The translations under genes and the position numbers were made by a program. This document shows positions 35,001 through 47,039 of a DNA stretch of 64,000 bases, in pieces. Source of the stretch: Anagrus nilaparvatae (Eukaryota > Arthropoda > Insecta > Hymenoptera > Mymaridae); NCBI GenBank assembly GCA_022575985.1, contig JAKSXM010000007.1, forward strand, positions 54,590,501 to 54,654,500, in the 5' to 3' direction. The notes under the pieces are model-generated. The model ran no database searches and was not told where the DNA came from. It saw nothing but the letters and a program-made list of their open reading frames with translations. Position 1 is the stretch's first letter. Each line of letters opens with the position of its first letter.

Positions 35001-35877
35001 GAATATAAATGGTATAATAATAGGGTTGTGCAAGGCTATTGAAATTTTTCGTTATTCTGAAATTATATAAAAAAATATTGAATACGTTTTTTTTAATTTT
35101 TAATAAAATTTAAAAATGACAGAGTAATTACAAAGTAAAGTAGCAAAAATCTAATAATGGGGGGAATCGTTACGTCACAGTCCATGAAACGCATTAAGAG
35201 TATATAAGGATTCTGGATTGTGTCGTCACGCGTAATATATTAGGATATATATTTGAAAAAATTATCTTTATTTTAAAACTATGTTTACATACCTTGGGCA
35301 AAAAAGGCCTATTTTCTGCCTAGGGAGATGACTTTTTTGCCCATTATATGTAAAACTATATTTTAGAACACGGGACAAAATATGGGGTTCGACTTTTGCA
35401 TGCTGTCTGCACTCGCTCGCTACGCTCGCTTACAAAGTCAAAACCAATATTTTATCCCTTGTTTAATAAATAGCTATTATTTTATTGGTTAATATTGTAT
35501 AAATGTAAAATAAAAAAATACGAATTTAATATTTTTTTACAAACTACAAAACCAGCCAAATAGAATTTCAAAAATTTTTTTCAAGCAACCCTATTTTTAA
35601 TTTTATAAATCTTATTCATAAAATATTTTTAGTATATATTATTATCTTAATACGTGCTTTCAGAGTTATCTGCACAATATATGCACAAATGTATATGCAT
35701 GGTGGTTAAAAAATTTAAAATAAAATAATGAGCTTTTATAAGTTTTAGTTCAAAAAATCAGTTTTTAAGTTTACCTTGTAGCAGATTTTTGCTATTTTAT
35801 TGCTACGTAGTTTTCATACACTTGGTAGCGTATCATAAAAAGAATCTTACGGTTCAAAATTATGAAAATATTATTAT
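35001..35877. other. Non-coding stretch with unidentified repeat
   Basis: Includes a GC-richer segment (35280-35470) with CTGCACTCGCTCGCTACG and a repeated 'GGGCAAAA..AGGCC/TTTTTTGCCC' inverted word. This looks repeat-derived, but the family and boundaries are unclear. Confidence 0.35.
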
Positions 35878-36345
35878 GAACGTGGAACATGTTTATAGGG
35901 AAGCGATACCTCAGAATTTGAAAATTATGGGTTGGGGGGTTAAATTTGTGCGGTTTAAGGGGGGGGGGGGTCAAATAATTTCAAGGAGACTTACAATAAT
36001 TTCAATTTAGGGGCTTCGAAAAATCTGGTCTTAGAGAATTAAAATATACAGGTTTATGAACTTAAAATAATATCGACTTAGGGAATTCAAGTATAGCGAC
36101 TTGGAATAATTTTGATTTAGGGACTTGGAATAATTCGGGTTTAGGGACCTAGAATAATACGCGTTTAAGGAATTAAAATACTTTTGATTTAGAATCTTAA
36201 CATCTACTAAGGTGATAATTATAAATTATAAAATTAGAAAATTGTATTGTAACGCTGCGTAACATTTGCATTATACCTAGCCCTCAGCTGGAAGTAAACA
36301 TATTCCATGCATTTAGGTTGTGTTTACACAAATTGTTTATAAGTT
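35878..36345. mobile_element. MITE family B, complete-looking copy
   Basis: The left end is AACGTGGAACATGTTTATAG and the right end is the complement of GCATGGAATATGTTTAC, followed by a shared extension (GGTTGTGTTTACACAAA). Inside, in order: a G-rich part with a run of more than ten G, a tandem part built on a 24-bp unit close to GGGACTTGGAATAATTCGGG, and a tail TTGTATTGTAACGCTGCGTA, GCATTATACCTAG. Further copies or fragments are at 11090, 14280, 24305, 39270, 46228 and 49700. Non-coding. Superfamily unknown. Confidence 0.65.
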
Positions 36346-37096
36346 TTTAAACTAATAATGATATTTATTGAAATTTGGTATAAAATATAGACGTTTTAGG
36401 ATTATAAAATAAAAACATTAGTTTTACGCAAAAAGCTCTTTCGGGAAGCATTAAGAAAAAAAATGAATAGAACCAAATTGAAGTATCTTTTGAGGCCCTT
36501 AAGGCCTCAAAATTTGGAACTGTTAATTTTTATATAATATTGCGACATAAATAAAAATAAAAAAATTTTATGTATTAAACTTTAAATATTTTAAAATAAT
36601 ATTAAAATTTAAAATAAAATATTAATAAAATATACAAATTGATGAAAGATTAAGAATGTGTATCTGCTGTGAAAGTTTATGACTATTTCAAAATGCGTAA
36701 TAATTCAGCAGGTCATACAGGTTCGCGCTTGATTTGTAATATAATATGTTACAGTTTTTATCAACTATTTTAATTTTTCCATGAATTTTGATATACACTG
36801 ATATTAAAAACAAATAATAATTTTGCAAAAGTTACTTTTTATGCTGCATAAATATCAAATATTTTTTATTTTGCTTAATCCACTTTGCACTGCGTTCTTC
36901 CAATATTTCTTTCAACTCTTTCATATATAGTATGAAAACAAATTGTATATGTAAACAATAAAATATTAAAAAACAAAATAAATTGAAAATCAAAAGTAAA
37001 ATTAATTATGAAACAAGAATAATAAAAGAATAATAAGAAAAGGATAAGAAAATAAATCCTAATACTCACAAGAGGTATTTAATTAAATAAAATATT
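36346..37096. other. AT-rich non-coding stretch
   Basis: No supported feature. Confidence 0.4.
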
Positions 37097-37300
37097 CCAG
37101 ATCCCATCAATTAATGCCAATGAGCCTTCTGGGCCTAGAAATGCAAGGGCTTATTTTATAAAATAAAGATTTAAAAAAATAAGGGCTTCAGGGCTTAGGT
37201 GACCTTCTAAATATATTTGTAGTCTTCTTTCTTAACCTATAAACTTCCATTTGGTCTCTTTCTAAATAAACCACAATTCTTCATCAAGTCTGTTCTGCTG
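37097..37300. repeat. Foldback family arm fragment
   Basis: CCAATGAGCCTTCTGGGCCT followed by AGAAATGCAAGGGC and later TTCCATTTGGTCTCTTTCT, the order seen in the 27.7-kb foldback copy. The matching arm was not found, so this copy is broken. Confidence 0.5.
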
Positions 37301-39269
37301 TACGGCAGAAGAATAGCACTATATTTTGATGTTTTTATCAAATTCTGATAGCAAATTCGGATTCAGTGGGAAATTTTACATACCACCTGTTGTTGGAAAT
37401 CATTTTTTTGCTTTATATAGAGTGCAGAAAAATTATAATTGAAAAATTAACTCAGATTTTTCCAGCAAATTTGAAAAAATAATGAAATTGAAAAACAGCT
37501 GTGATTTCGAAACTATTGAACCTTTCGAAACTATAACCTTTTAATTGCCTTTAAAATTGCCATGGTATCATATTTTAACATACTGAACCCAATCCAATCA
37601 AATTTTTCAAAATCTCTTTTCCCTGTCGCTTAGGTCAGTTTTACTGAGAATTACTCATTTAGTTGTTCCTAAAATAGTCAGAATTGAAAATTACTATAAC
37701 TCTTACAGGTGACCTGAAAAGTATGAAACCCATGTCACTTCTAAAATTTTTCGATCATGCCAATTGGCTCAGCAATTCCTTATTAATAAATGGACGAACA
37801 CACACACTCATTCATACAAATTCTCAAAGTTACTCTCAGATACAAAGATAAATTTTCAAATATATATAGCAGTAAAGATATATAATAAATTCAAACAAAA
37901 ATGAACGTAAAAATATATAATTGAATAATATAAAGAAAGAAAACTAACGAATGAGAAATAATGTATGGGACGATGCTCTTTGTGGTTTATTTACGAATTA
38001 ACTTCAGCGTAACAATGTTTTGTTTTTCTATTGTTGAAATTGAAAATAAAACATAAATTTGAAAATTAAACTCGAATCTTTTCACTTTAATTTAGTTCTC
38101 TTTAAGGCTTCTGTTTTCTTAATTTTGAATTATTTTATATTTTAACAAAATTATATTAGCGTAAAAGTCAGAAGTTAAAAAAATCTAATCGATACTCTAT
38201 TTCTTATTATTCCATATGTAATGAAATTTTGTTACCCAGGGTTATTATTGCTTTTCTTTCATAGTCAAGTTTATACCAGTCAGACGTTAGTTACTTCAAT
38301 TTAAAACAAAGTTTTATTCTGTATATATAAAATTAAAATCTTATATATTTCCGTTTTTGTATAAAGCAAACTTATAAGAACTTTTTTTAAGATTTCTGGC
38401 ACCGAAACTCTCCCAATAAAATCCATTGCATAGTGTAAGAGAAAGATTGCACGTCCAGCAGAAAGCTAGAGTAGGTACTATACTTAGACCCTCGATGATC
38501 AGAAAAGATATTATTGATTGCTTGTATATAGCATCATTACGGTGTAGATTTTTCTTTCTCTTTTTATCTTACTATAAACCTTATCAAAACGACAGACTGA
38601 CGATATTGGTATTGGCTGATAAAAAATGTTCACTGCTTGCTGACTGTTGCATGTGTCACTAAGAAAACTTTGTCCAATAAATTTTACTCGGATAATATGT
38701 CTTAAACTTCGATTTAATATCATATTAGCTTTAAAATTTTTTTAAAAGTCACATAATTTGTCTTTCTTGCGATTCTGTTCACTTTTAAAAATTTGATATA
38801 GGTTTTAATGATTATGAATTTTTAATACATTTAAAAACTCTTCAAATTGAAAGCTGAATTAATTTGTTGTTAAAATAAATTTGTTGTTAAAATGTAGTTA
38901 ATTTTTTGTTAAAAATGCATGCATAATAAAATTTTTCAAAATTTGACTATCTAACGTTTACCCACATCTATTGTTTTCTTCTCAGAAAATTAACCTAAAA
39001 AAGTAATAAGACGTACAAACATAAAGAAGTATTGTATAGTGTGCATCAAGTTGTTATAATTTATAAAACAAAAAATGTGATATTTTATTGCCTTTTTTTG
39101 TAAAATAAGATAAAGTTTAAATGGCGATCATAAAATAAACAGAATTTAATATAATACAATACTTTGATACTATCGATTCTCAGTAAAACAATAAATGTTT
39201 AAGTATTTATTTTCAATGCAAAAACTCTTAACTCTTAAAACAAAAGTATGAAAAATTTTAAATAAAATA
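37301..39269. other. Non-coding stretch
   Basis: Mostly AT-rich. The segment 38395-38660 is of higher complexity, but its open frames on both strands overlap each other and neither shows a domain. Confidence 0.35.
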
Positions 39270-39560
39270 TACAACTTTTAGATATATAAAACTTATAACT
39301 GATTGTGAACTCACAACCATCGAACATGGAACATGTTTAATTATTTTATATTATAAATTTATACTTTAAACCTTGAAGCCTTTATAATTTTAAGCAAAAA
39401 AAAATAAATTTTAGCTCCTAAAATCCTTAAAATTTTATACTCCATTATAGAAATTAAGTCCATTTAACCCCCTCCCCAATATGACACACTTGACCTCCCA
39501 ATGAAATGCTTGAAGTACTCCCTCTGTCTATAAACATGTTCCATGTTAAAATCTTTTCTG
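39270..39560. repeat. MITE family B, inverted diverged copy
   Basis: Contains CGAACATGGAACATGTTTAA near 39320-39340 and CTATAAACATGTTCCATGTT near 39530, with ACCCCCTCCCC and CTTGAAGTACTCCCTC between them. It lacks most of the tandem core seen in the 35.9-kb copy. Confidence 0.55.
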
Positions 39561-39779
39561 CTAAAGAAAACGCGGTAAAAAACTTAAGCTCGGGTTAATT
39601 TTTTTAAACAAATTTTTCTCGTTGTAAAATTAAGCACATTCAATTTATAGAATTGGCGCTTAAATTATAAAATTTTCAAACTGAACTCTGAAGGTCTTAT
39701 TCGGCTCGAAATATGCATAGCATATACAATGTGGAGTAACCTAGGTATATTCAAGATCTTGCAAACCCCTCAAAATTTA

Positions 39780-39980
39780 TATTGTGGGTAACTGGACCAT
39801 TTTCGATAAAAACGGATTTCATATTCGTATTCAGTGAAAAAAATAAAAAATATTCATTGGAAAATTTTATGGACCTATCAGAAAGAAAGCGATTACGATA
39901 TGGGGGTTCAGGTATACATTAATCTGATAAACATTAAAAAGACTGTAAAAATAATGAATTATCACTATAATATATTCAGT
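39780..39980. repeat. Dispersed repeat, pair with 53085-53290
   Basis: Shares ACTGGACCATTTT.G.TAAA, AACGGATTTCATATT and a following GAAAATTTTAT word with 53085-53290. No coding capacity; ends undefined. Confidence 0.5.
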
Positions 39981-40030
39981 TCATCTACTCAACGATAAAA
40001 TCTAAGTTTCGAATATAAAGAATTCGAATT

Positions 40031-42122
40031 TGTCAAATTTTAGTCATAAAAAGTTTCCAGTTCCAGGGATTATCCTTTCGCCTTGCGAAAACACGTGCCT
40101 GTAACCACCTCAATTTTCCCATTTAAATAACATGGGAATTTTGAGTTTTTAGCTATACAAATTTTCACAAAAGCCAAAAAGCGTTTTAAAATGCTAATTT
40201 TTACTGGAAAACATACTTTTATATGTTGTAAAGACATGCAAACAGCCTTGCATTCATTCCAAAGGGAATTTTGGGGCGAGAAACGAAAATTTACATGTTG
40301 GCTCAATCTTATAACACAGGGTTTTTTGGTAATTTTCGATAAAAAGCTACAACCTCAAAAATTAACCGAAATACTTCTGGTTGGTCTATTTTTTTTGGTA
40401 TAAGTATTACCTTTCAAACGGCGTAAGCCGTATATTGTTATCACTGTTTCTTTTAACGCTGTAGTCAATTAACCTACTGGTAATTTTTGACCCGAAATGA
40501 CCAATTTTTGAGCTTATTTAAATTGCTGCCAAAATTGTAATTTTTGACGAAACTGAGTTTTAAAGGACTTAAAAATTTTTTACAAGATTCAAGTTTCCAA
40601 AATTTTTTACTCGTCTCTTTTCTTTAATTAGTTTTTAAGATATTGCTTTTCAAAGATAATGATAAAAATTGACTTTTTCTTAAAACCCTGAAATTGGGAC
40701 TCTGACTTTAAATTATCGTCTCTGGTTAATAAATTATTGAAAATCGGTGAGTAAAAAATTTTTGGAAACTTGAAGCTTGTAAAAAATTTTTAAGTCCTTT
40801 AAAACTCAGTTTCGTCAAAAATTACAATTTTGGCAGCAATTTAAATAAACTTAAAAATTGGTCATTTCTTGGTAGTGAGGCCAAGATGCTTTAGTTTATT
40901 CCAGATTATGGCAGGGGGTTTGTCAGTAGACAGTTTTTCAGAGAAAAATTTTATTTTTTCCGTGTAGATTTTATCGTTCAGGTCGTCTCTTAAATTACGG
41001 TAAGCATCCAAGCGTTGCTGGATGCGCGTGCGCTTGTATCGCCGATAAAGATAATCCAAGTGTAGAGACTCCTGTTTGAGCTCAGGGGACAACCAGGCAA
41101 GAGACTTTTTGTTTATCTTGTAGTTTTTAATTGGTGCGACTGAGTCTAGAACGGAGATGATATTTTTTGCAGTGGTATCCCAGATGTAGCCGATGTCCCT
41201 GCTTTTGAACGCGAATGACCAGTCAAATTGGCGTAGACGAATAGTGAATTCCTCAGGATTTATGTTTTGTATATTTCTGAATGATATGTTTTTTTCTGGA
41301 GAATTTGGGGTGAAGATGTCTATAGTTTCATGGGTCAAGTAGTTATTTATGAATAATTTTTTATCCAGAGACAGAATTTTTTCATTTTCGTCCGTAATTA
41401 TGAATTAATGAATTAATTTGAGGATAGGCCACAGTGAGTTTCTCCATGGGGGAGGAGGTATAAATTATTTACATAAGAAAATCGTAGTGTATGTTGGATT
41501 GGCGATGGAAATAAAGCATATTAACGTTAAAGTCCCCGAGGATTACTTTACTGCTATAATTCAAGGACAGAGATGAAATATTGTCTAGAAAGTCGGTGTT
41601 GTATGAAAGCGGATGATCAGGAGGTCGATAAACGACCGATACCATGATTTGGGTTTTTGCAAAAAAGACCTCACAGATCAGATATTCCGGTAGTTTATCG
41701 GCCCCTGTGTCTTTGCTGGCTGCTAGGACTTTGTAAGGTAGATTGGATTTAATGTATAAGGCCACTCCACAAGAGTCTCTTCCTTGCCTGTCGTTTCTTA
41801 GTAGATTATAACCATTGATTTCCGCCATTTAATCAGTAAAAGCTTGGTGAAACCAGGTTTCAGATACCGCAATGATGTCAAACGCGTAAGGAAGAAGCTC
41901 TGCCCTGCAGAAGTCTAATCTTTTTGGTCTACAGAGGTAGCTGGCATTAAAGTGGCATACTTTGAATGAATGAGATTTAGGTAATTGGGATGAAGAAATT
42001 AAGGAATGAGGGGTTTTCCATGTTATTTAAATGGGAAAATTGAGGTGGTTACAGGCACGTGTTTTAGCAAGGCGAAAGCAAAATCCTTGGAACTGGGAAC
42101 TTTTTATGACCAAAACTTGACA
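40031..42122. mobile_element. Foldback element interrupted by retrotransposon DNA
   Basis: Outer arms 40031-40134 and 42018-42122 are reverse complements over about 104 bp (for example CACGTGCCTGTAACCACCTC). Inner arms at about 40500-40622 and 40745-40870 also pair over about 120 bp (AAATTGCTGCCAAAATTGTA). The left arm portion 40135-40500, with GGGTTTTTTGGTAATTTTC and CTTCTGGTTGGTCT, has no partner: where its partner should be lies a non-LTR retrotransposon fragment (40872 to about 41990). The words shared with 27669-28283 and 34090-35000 place it in the same foldback family. Confidence 0.7.
40862..41990 (-). pseudogene. Non-LTR endonuclease (APE-type) and linker fragment
   Basis: From about 41960 the minus strand reads RLDFCRAELLPYAFDIIAVS, ETWFHQ, a single stop, then INGYNLLRNDRQGRDSCGVA, YRPPDHP and VILGDFNVNML: the SETW, GVAxYIK, YRPP and GDFN motifs of an apurinic-type endonuclease. 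A frameshift near 41400-41460 follows, then LIITDENEKILSLDK and a 158-residue linker frame (41338-40862) ending at WNKLKHLG. The reverse transcriptase is absent. The fragment ends abruptly at the inner arm of the foldback element, which is unusual for 5'-truncated retroelements because here the 5' half is kept and the 3' half lost. Confidence 0.85.
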
Positions 42123-44396
42123 AAAAAAACTCGAGGAGCAAAGTTTTTCCACAAAGTCCAAAAATAGGTCCACTCTAATATATGTGTATTGCATACATAT
42201 GGTGATTGTGCGTAAAAATATCTGATAGTTTCTTCAAAACCAAGTCCAAAACAACTAAAAATTTTCTCGTTATACCCAAGTCAAAGCTTTGATCTTCAAT
42301 AATAATCCGTGTAATAAAAGAATTCATTGTTACCATTTTTTAAGTAATTCATGTGATTTATTAGTACATGTTAATGAAAATTACAAATGATTAAATTTAA
42401 TTTTCTAGAGAAAACAAAAATAAATAAAAATTTTATAATTAAAGCTATAAAAATCAATAGTAATTAAGAAATTGTTAAAATAATGAAAATAAGAAGAAAA
42501 AAAATATTGAAAGACTAAAAAGATTATAAGAAAACTTTTTCATTATCTTTTTAATTCTTTACTTTATGATCATTTTTTATTGTACTTTAATTAAATTATT
42601 TAAAAAAATAATCTCTTTCTATCTTTTCACTGATAAAATATAATAAGTCAAAACATTTGTGAAATTTCTTTTTCTTAAAGATTCTTTATTTTCTTGTTTT
42701 ATATTTCTATTTTTTTATCCTTCGAATAATTAAATAAAAATAATTCTAATTATTTTTCTTTCTGATATATTTTTGTATAGAAAATCGTAATAGATGAAAA
42801 ATTATTTGAAAATTAAAATATTATTTATTAGATTTGTATTGTCAAGGTATAACAATGAGCAAAGTAAAATTTTATTAAAGATGTCTCGCACTAAAATAAG
42901 TAAAAAAATTGAAGTAGAAAAAATTTTTAAATAATCTAGAAATTAAAAATTTAAATTAAATCGTTAAACTTTTAGTTAGAGAACAATAGATTTTCATTAT
43001 TTAATATAAGATATAAGTTTGCCATCTGCCAAACTTTACAATATTGAGATAAACTCAATATTAGTTTTAATAAAATATTATTTTATCAATAAAATATTTT
43101 ATTTAAAAATTCATTTTTGCACTTTGAATATAATGAGACTTAAAATTATATATTACTTTTAAAGATTGATCCATTATTATTGAATAACGATATTATAAAA
43201 AACTATGTTTTATTAGCTTTAAGTAAAAAAAAAACTCACGTAAATTCGTTACATTACTTACAAACTAGCAAATAGATTCAGGACTAGGAACCTAATTTTT
43301 TTTATTAGCCTATTTTTTCGTCGTTTCTTCTGTCGACATTTTTGGAGGATGTTTGTAATTTAAAAGAAAAAAATTAATTTTTTTTTCCGAATTTTTTTTC
43401 TTTGGATTAGAAATGGAGAAATTCTCCAATTTCAAATTTTCCTAGTTCGGATTGAGCCTAGGTATAAACCATAATATTAAATACTAAAAATATTAAAATA
43501 ATATTTAATATTAAAATATTAAATACTAATATTAATACTAATACTAATACTATAAAAAAAATAATTTATAAAAGAAAAAAAAATGATACGAAGAAGATTT
43601 CAAATTTTAAATAAAATGCTTTGGAAAAATTAAAAAATATGGATATATTTTTTATTTCTAGTTTTTTAGAATTTCAGAAGTCGTAAGGCAGGAGTGGAAA
43701 ATTTTAGATTTTGATTTTCTTTATCTATTTTTCTGAGTTCTCAGGATCAAGTTTTTCACAAGGATGGGTCATTTATGGACACTCATGATACTTCCATAAT
43801 TGATTGTTTTTAATATCAAACTCGTGCATTCGTTTATATACTTTTTTTGTCACGATGCATTTGTATAAACTTATGTATCCAAACATTGACTTATGCTCAT
43901 ACATAATGTAAGGTATATATTATATTTTATTATAAGGTATATATATCCAGTATATATCATTATAATATGTATTAACTGAGTATACCATAAGTAAATATTA
44001 TTATGCGAGTTATTATGTAAACAAAAAGGTATACAATTAGTCTTTATGCAAAATAATATAATTCTATATCATGAAATGTAAGCCAAACAATAATAAGAAT
44101 TTGAAAACGTATTAATAACAAGTTGGTAAAAGGATATCTAATACCTACGCTAAACGTATACATTCATTAACGCTTTTGCATTAGATTGTTTGGTAATTTT
44201 ATACATTTAAATATGTAATGATTGACTTACTTAATAGATAAATAGATAAATGAGTAAATATCTAGTCAATTATTATAATTATATTTAATATTACGTTACA
44301 AATACGACATTGATATCAATTTAGGGGCTTAAAATAATTCAGCTATTGTAAATACTAGTTTTTAGACTATGCAATACGTTTAGTTAAGAACATAGC
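42123..44396. other. AT-rich non-coding stretch
   Basis: TA- and ATTA-rich, with an ATACTAATATTAATACTA run near 43520-43550 and TATA-type repeats near 43920-43980. No supported gene. Confidence 0.45.
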
Positions 44397-46200
44397 TACA
44401 CAAAAAAAAGTTCTGATCCTGGAACTAAACCTACCTGAAGGTAAGTTTTTCGATGCCCTAAAAACGAATCTGAAGTCAGAATTTACCCTACAACCTTAGA
44501 TTTTGTCCCAGCTACCCCAGCCACCCTCTAAACCAACCCAGAAGGCAAATATTTTATTTTGCCCAAAATTTAAAAATAAAAGTATGTAAACTACGTTTAT
44601 TCGGGTCCTATAATCAAATCTGAAGACAAAATTTACTCATCACCCTTATTTTGCATCCCAGCTACCCCAGTAACCCCCTAAAATACCCCAGAGGTAGGTT
44701 AAAAAATCTCTTTAAAGTATTACAGCGGTTGCAGGATGGTGCTAATAACTTTTGTTGAATACAGTAAGTACCTAAGAGCATATTTGGTTACTTAAGTTTC
44801 ATTTCTTGAAATCAGCGATGTTTTTTTTGGTTTCTAGAGTTTCAATCCTCAAGGGGTCTTCATACAAGTTTTTTTACATAGATATCGACTGTCTCTCTTT
44901 TCGTAGTTCAACAGTAATCTGCAATCATGTAGATATCCAATCCTTCATCATATCTTTTAAATTTAATTTTTTGTTAATTATCTTGTTGTCTATAGTTTTT
45001 CTTTTTGTTTTAATTTTATTTTTGTTGATCCATCACTTCATATAAAACTTGGTACAATTAGGCAATATGTAAAGGCTCTTGACAAGGAAGGCGAAAGCTT
45101 TAAATATTTAGGCGTGAAATTCCCCAATTATTTAGAAGCGAAAATTAAGGAAGGTATTTTTAATGTCCCTGATATAAGAGATGAATAGTCAAGAGAAGAA
45201 CGCTTGGTTAAATTTTAAGGAGGTAGTAAATATTAAGGATAAAAATTATAAATAGATGTTTATCTGGTTAAAAATTTAAAAATTTTGGGCTGCAACATGA
45301 GTTTAAAAGTACTCTGGATTCGCTTCTTGATTCTTTTCCAGAAAATTTAGGTGATTACAGTGAACAACAGGGTGAGAGGTCCCACCAGATATTGCAGAAA
45401 TGGAAAAGCGATATCAAAGAAGATGGGATATTTATATTATGGCAGAATACTGTTGGTCAATGAAGAGAGAGATATACTACATCCATAGAAGAAAGCGTGT
45501 AAGAAGATCTTTTGAATATGAGAACTCTAGATACCAAAAGAAACATCGCTGATTCCAAGAAACGAAACATACGCAATCAAATATGCTCGTAGGTGCTTTC
45601 TGTTTCCCACAAAAAATCTTAGTACCACCTTGCTACCACTGTAATATTTTAAAGCGATTTATAAACCTACCTTTGGGGTATTTCAGTTGGTTATTGGGGT
45701 AGCTAGGATAAAAACTAAGGGTGATGAGTAAATTCTGACTTGAAATTCGTTTTCATAACATCAAAAAATGTAACTAAGATACATTTATTTATAACTTTTG
45801 CAGAAAGTAAAATATTTGCCCTTTTGGGTAGTTGAGAGGGTGGCTCTGGTAGCTAGGATATATAAAATATTAAACCTCCAGGGCAGTTTAGAGGGTGGTT
45901 GGGGTAGCTGGAGCAAAAGCTAAGGGTGATGGGTAAATTCTGACTTCAAATTCGTTTTTAGAACATCAAAATACGTGACTAAGTACTTTCATTTTTAACT
46001 TTTGCATAAAATAAAATATTTGCATTTTGGGTCGAGAGAGTTTCTGGGGTAGCTGGGGCAAAAACTAAGGGTGATGGTTAAATTTTGACTTCAGATTTGA
46101 TTCTAGGACCTCAATAAACGTAGTTTACATACTTTTATTTTTAAATTTTGGACAAAATAAAATACTCGCCTTCTGGGTTTAGAGGGTAAAACTTTTCTCT
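44397..46200. mobile_element. Foldback element with tandem-repeat arms and coding core
   Basis: The left arm (44397-44870) is complementary to the right arm (about 45495-46200). The outer part of each arm is tandem units of about 135-150 bp containing CCCAGCTACCCCAG (left, near 44507 and 44657) or GGGGTAGCTGGGGC-like words (right, near 45694, 45842, 45900 and 46034). The inner part (44700-44870 against 45495-45660) includes AGCATATTTG, TTTC.TTTCTTG.AATCAGC and CTAGAGTT. The right inner arm contains the 3' end of the coding core, so the left arm is an inverted duplicate of the element's 3' end. No target duplication could be defined. Confidence 0.7.
45045..45552 (+). pseudogene. Transposon-associated protein remnant, class unassigned
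   Basis: Blocks in changing frames read ALDKEGESFKYLGVKFPNYL, EAKIKEGIFNVPDIRDE, NAWLNFKEVVN, LGCNMSLKV (with a frameshift inside), FPENLGDYSEQQGERSHQ, and finally MEKRYQRRWDIYIMAEYCWS in a clean 50-residue frame (45400-45552). From memory, this order (KIKEGIF.GPQIR, GCNMSLK..F, FFPENLG..S.EQGERFHQDI, MEKRYQG.WD..MMADYCW) recurs in uncharacterised proteins of arthropods and cnidarians that look transposon-borne. I cannot name its domain or catalytic role. At least three frameshifts or stops make it dead. Confidence 0.6.
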
Positions 46201-46227
46201 TGGAGAGTTTGCATTGTTTTTAAACTA

Positions 46228-46550
46228 TGCAGCTGTTAACATAGAACAAGTTTATAGGAAGGGGGTAAATCTGAAAATCAAGGGAGGGTGTCAGTTATAC
46301 TCGATTAAAGGGGGGTGGTAAAATTTGTCCGATTTAAGGGGGGGGGGGGTCAAATTAAACTGATTTTTATAGTTTTTTGACATACCGACTCAAGAACTCA
46401 GAATAGTTTAGGTTTCAAATCTTAACATCTAGTAATGATGATAATTACAAATTATAAAAACAGCGAATTATATTATAATGCATAGTGCAACATTTGCATT
46501 ATACCTAGTCCTGTAAGTAAACATGTTTCATGCATTTGGATTATATTTAC
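46228..46550. mobile_element. MITE family B copy
   Basis: Left end AACATAGAACAAGTTTATAG; G-rich interior with GGGGGGTGGTAAAATTTGTC and a run of 12 G near 46339; tail GCATTATACCTAGTCCTGTA and the right end GTAAACATGTTTCATGCA. The 24-bp tandem core is mostly deleted. Confidence 0.6.
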
Positions 46551-46869
46551 CAAGCATAAAACATCTATTACATTTACTATTTCCTATATTTGGCAAATCT
46601 CCATTCAATATAAAAATTTGTACTTTTTAAAAATTAGTTTCTTAAGGATCATCAAAATAGAGCCTATATTCTGCAACATATATAAGCTAGGCGACATAAA
46701 AATGCAAAATTCGGTTTTGAAAAAAATCTTTATTTTTGGTATTTAGCTGTACATACATTTAAATCTATATCTATTGAATTAGCTGCTTTGTTTTTCTCAT
46801 TTTTTTTTTTAATAATAATCAGTTAGCAAAAAAAAAATTTAATCTTTTGGACCAAAAAATTTTTTTTTT

Positions 46870-47005
46870 CTGAAACGTTTCTAAAACGTTTAGCTTCCAA
46901 GAAAAAGCGGACCTAAATAACGTTTCTAAAACGTTTTGGAAACGTTCTATAAACGTTTCTGTTTGCATTTTAGAAACGTTCTAGAAACTTTTTAGAAACG
47001 TTTTG
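46870..47005. repeat. AACGTT palindrome cluster
   Basis: AACGTT or its variants occur repeatedly in words such as AACGTTTCTAAAACGTTT and TAGAAACGTTCTAGAAAC. The hexamer is self-complementary, and larger inverted repeats form around CTAG and TAAA centres. It could be a subterminal region of the adjacent inverted-repeat element or an independent short array. Confidence 0.5.
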
Positions 47006-47039
47006 TGCTGTATGTGATACAACACGCACGTAATACATG

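Noticed and set aside
44806..45045. 79-codon hydrophobic ORF as a membrane protein
   Set aside because: It overlaps the left inner arm of the foldback element and includes the inverted copy of the 3' coding end; the hydrophobic tail is T-rich noise.
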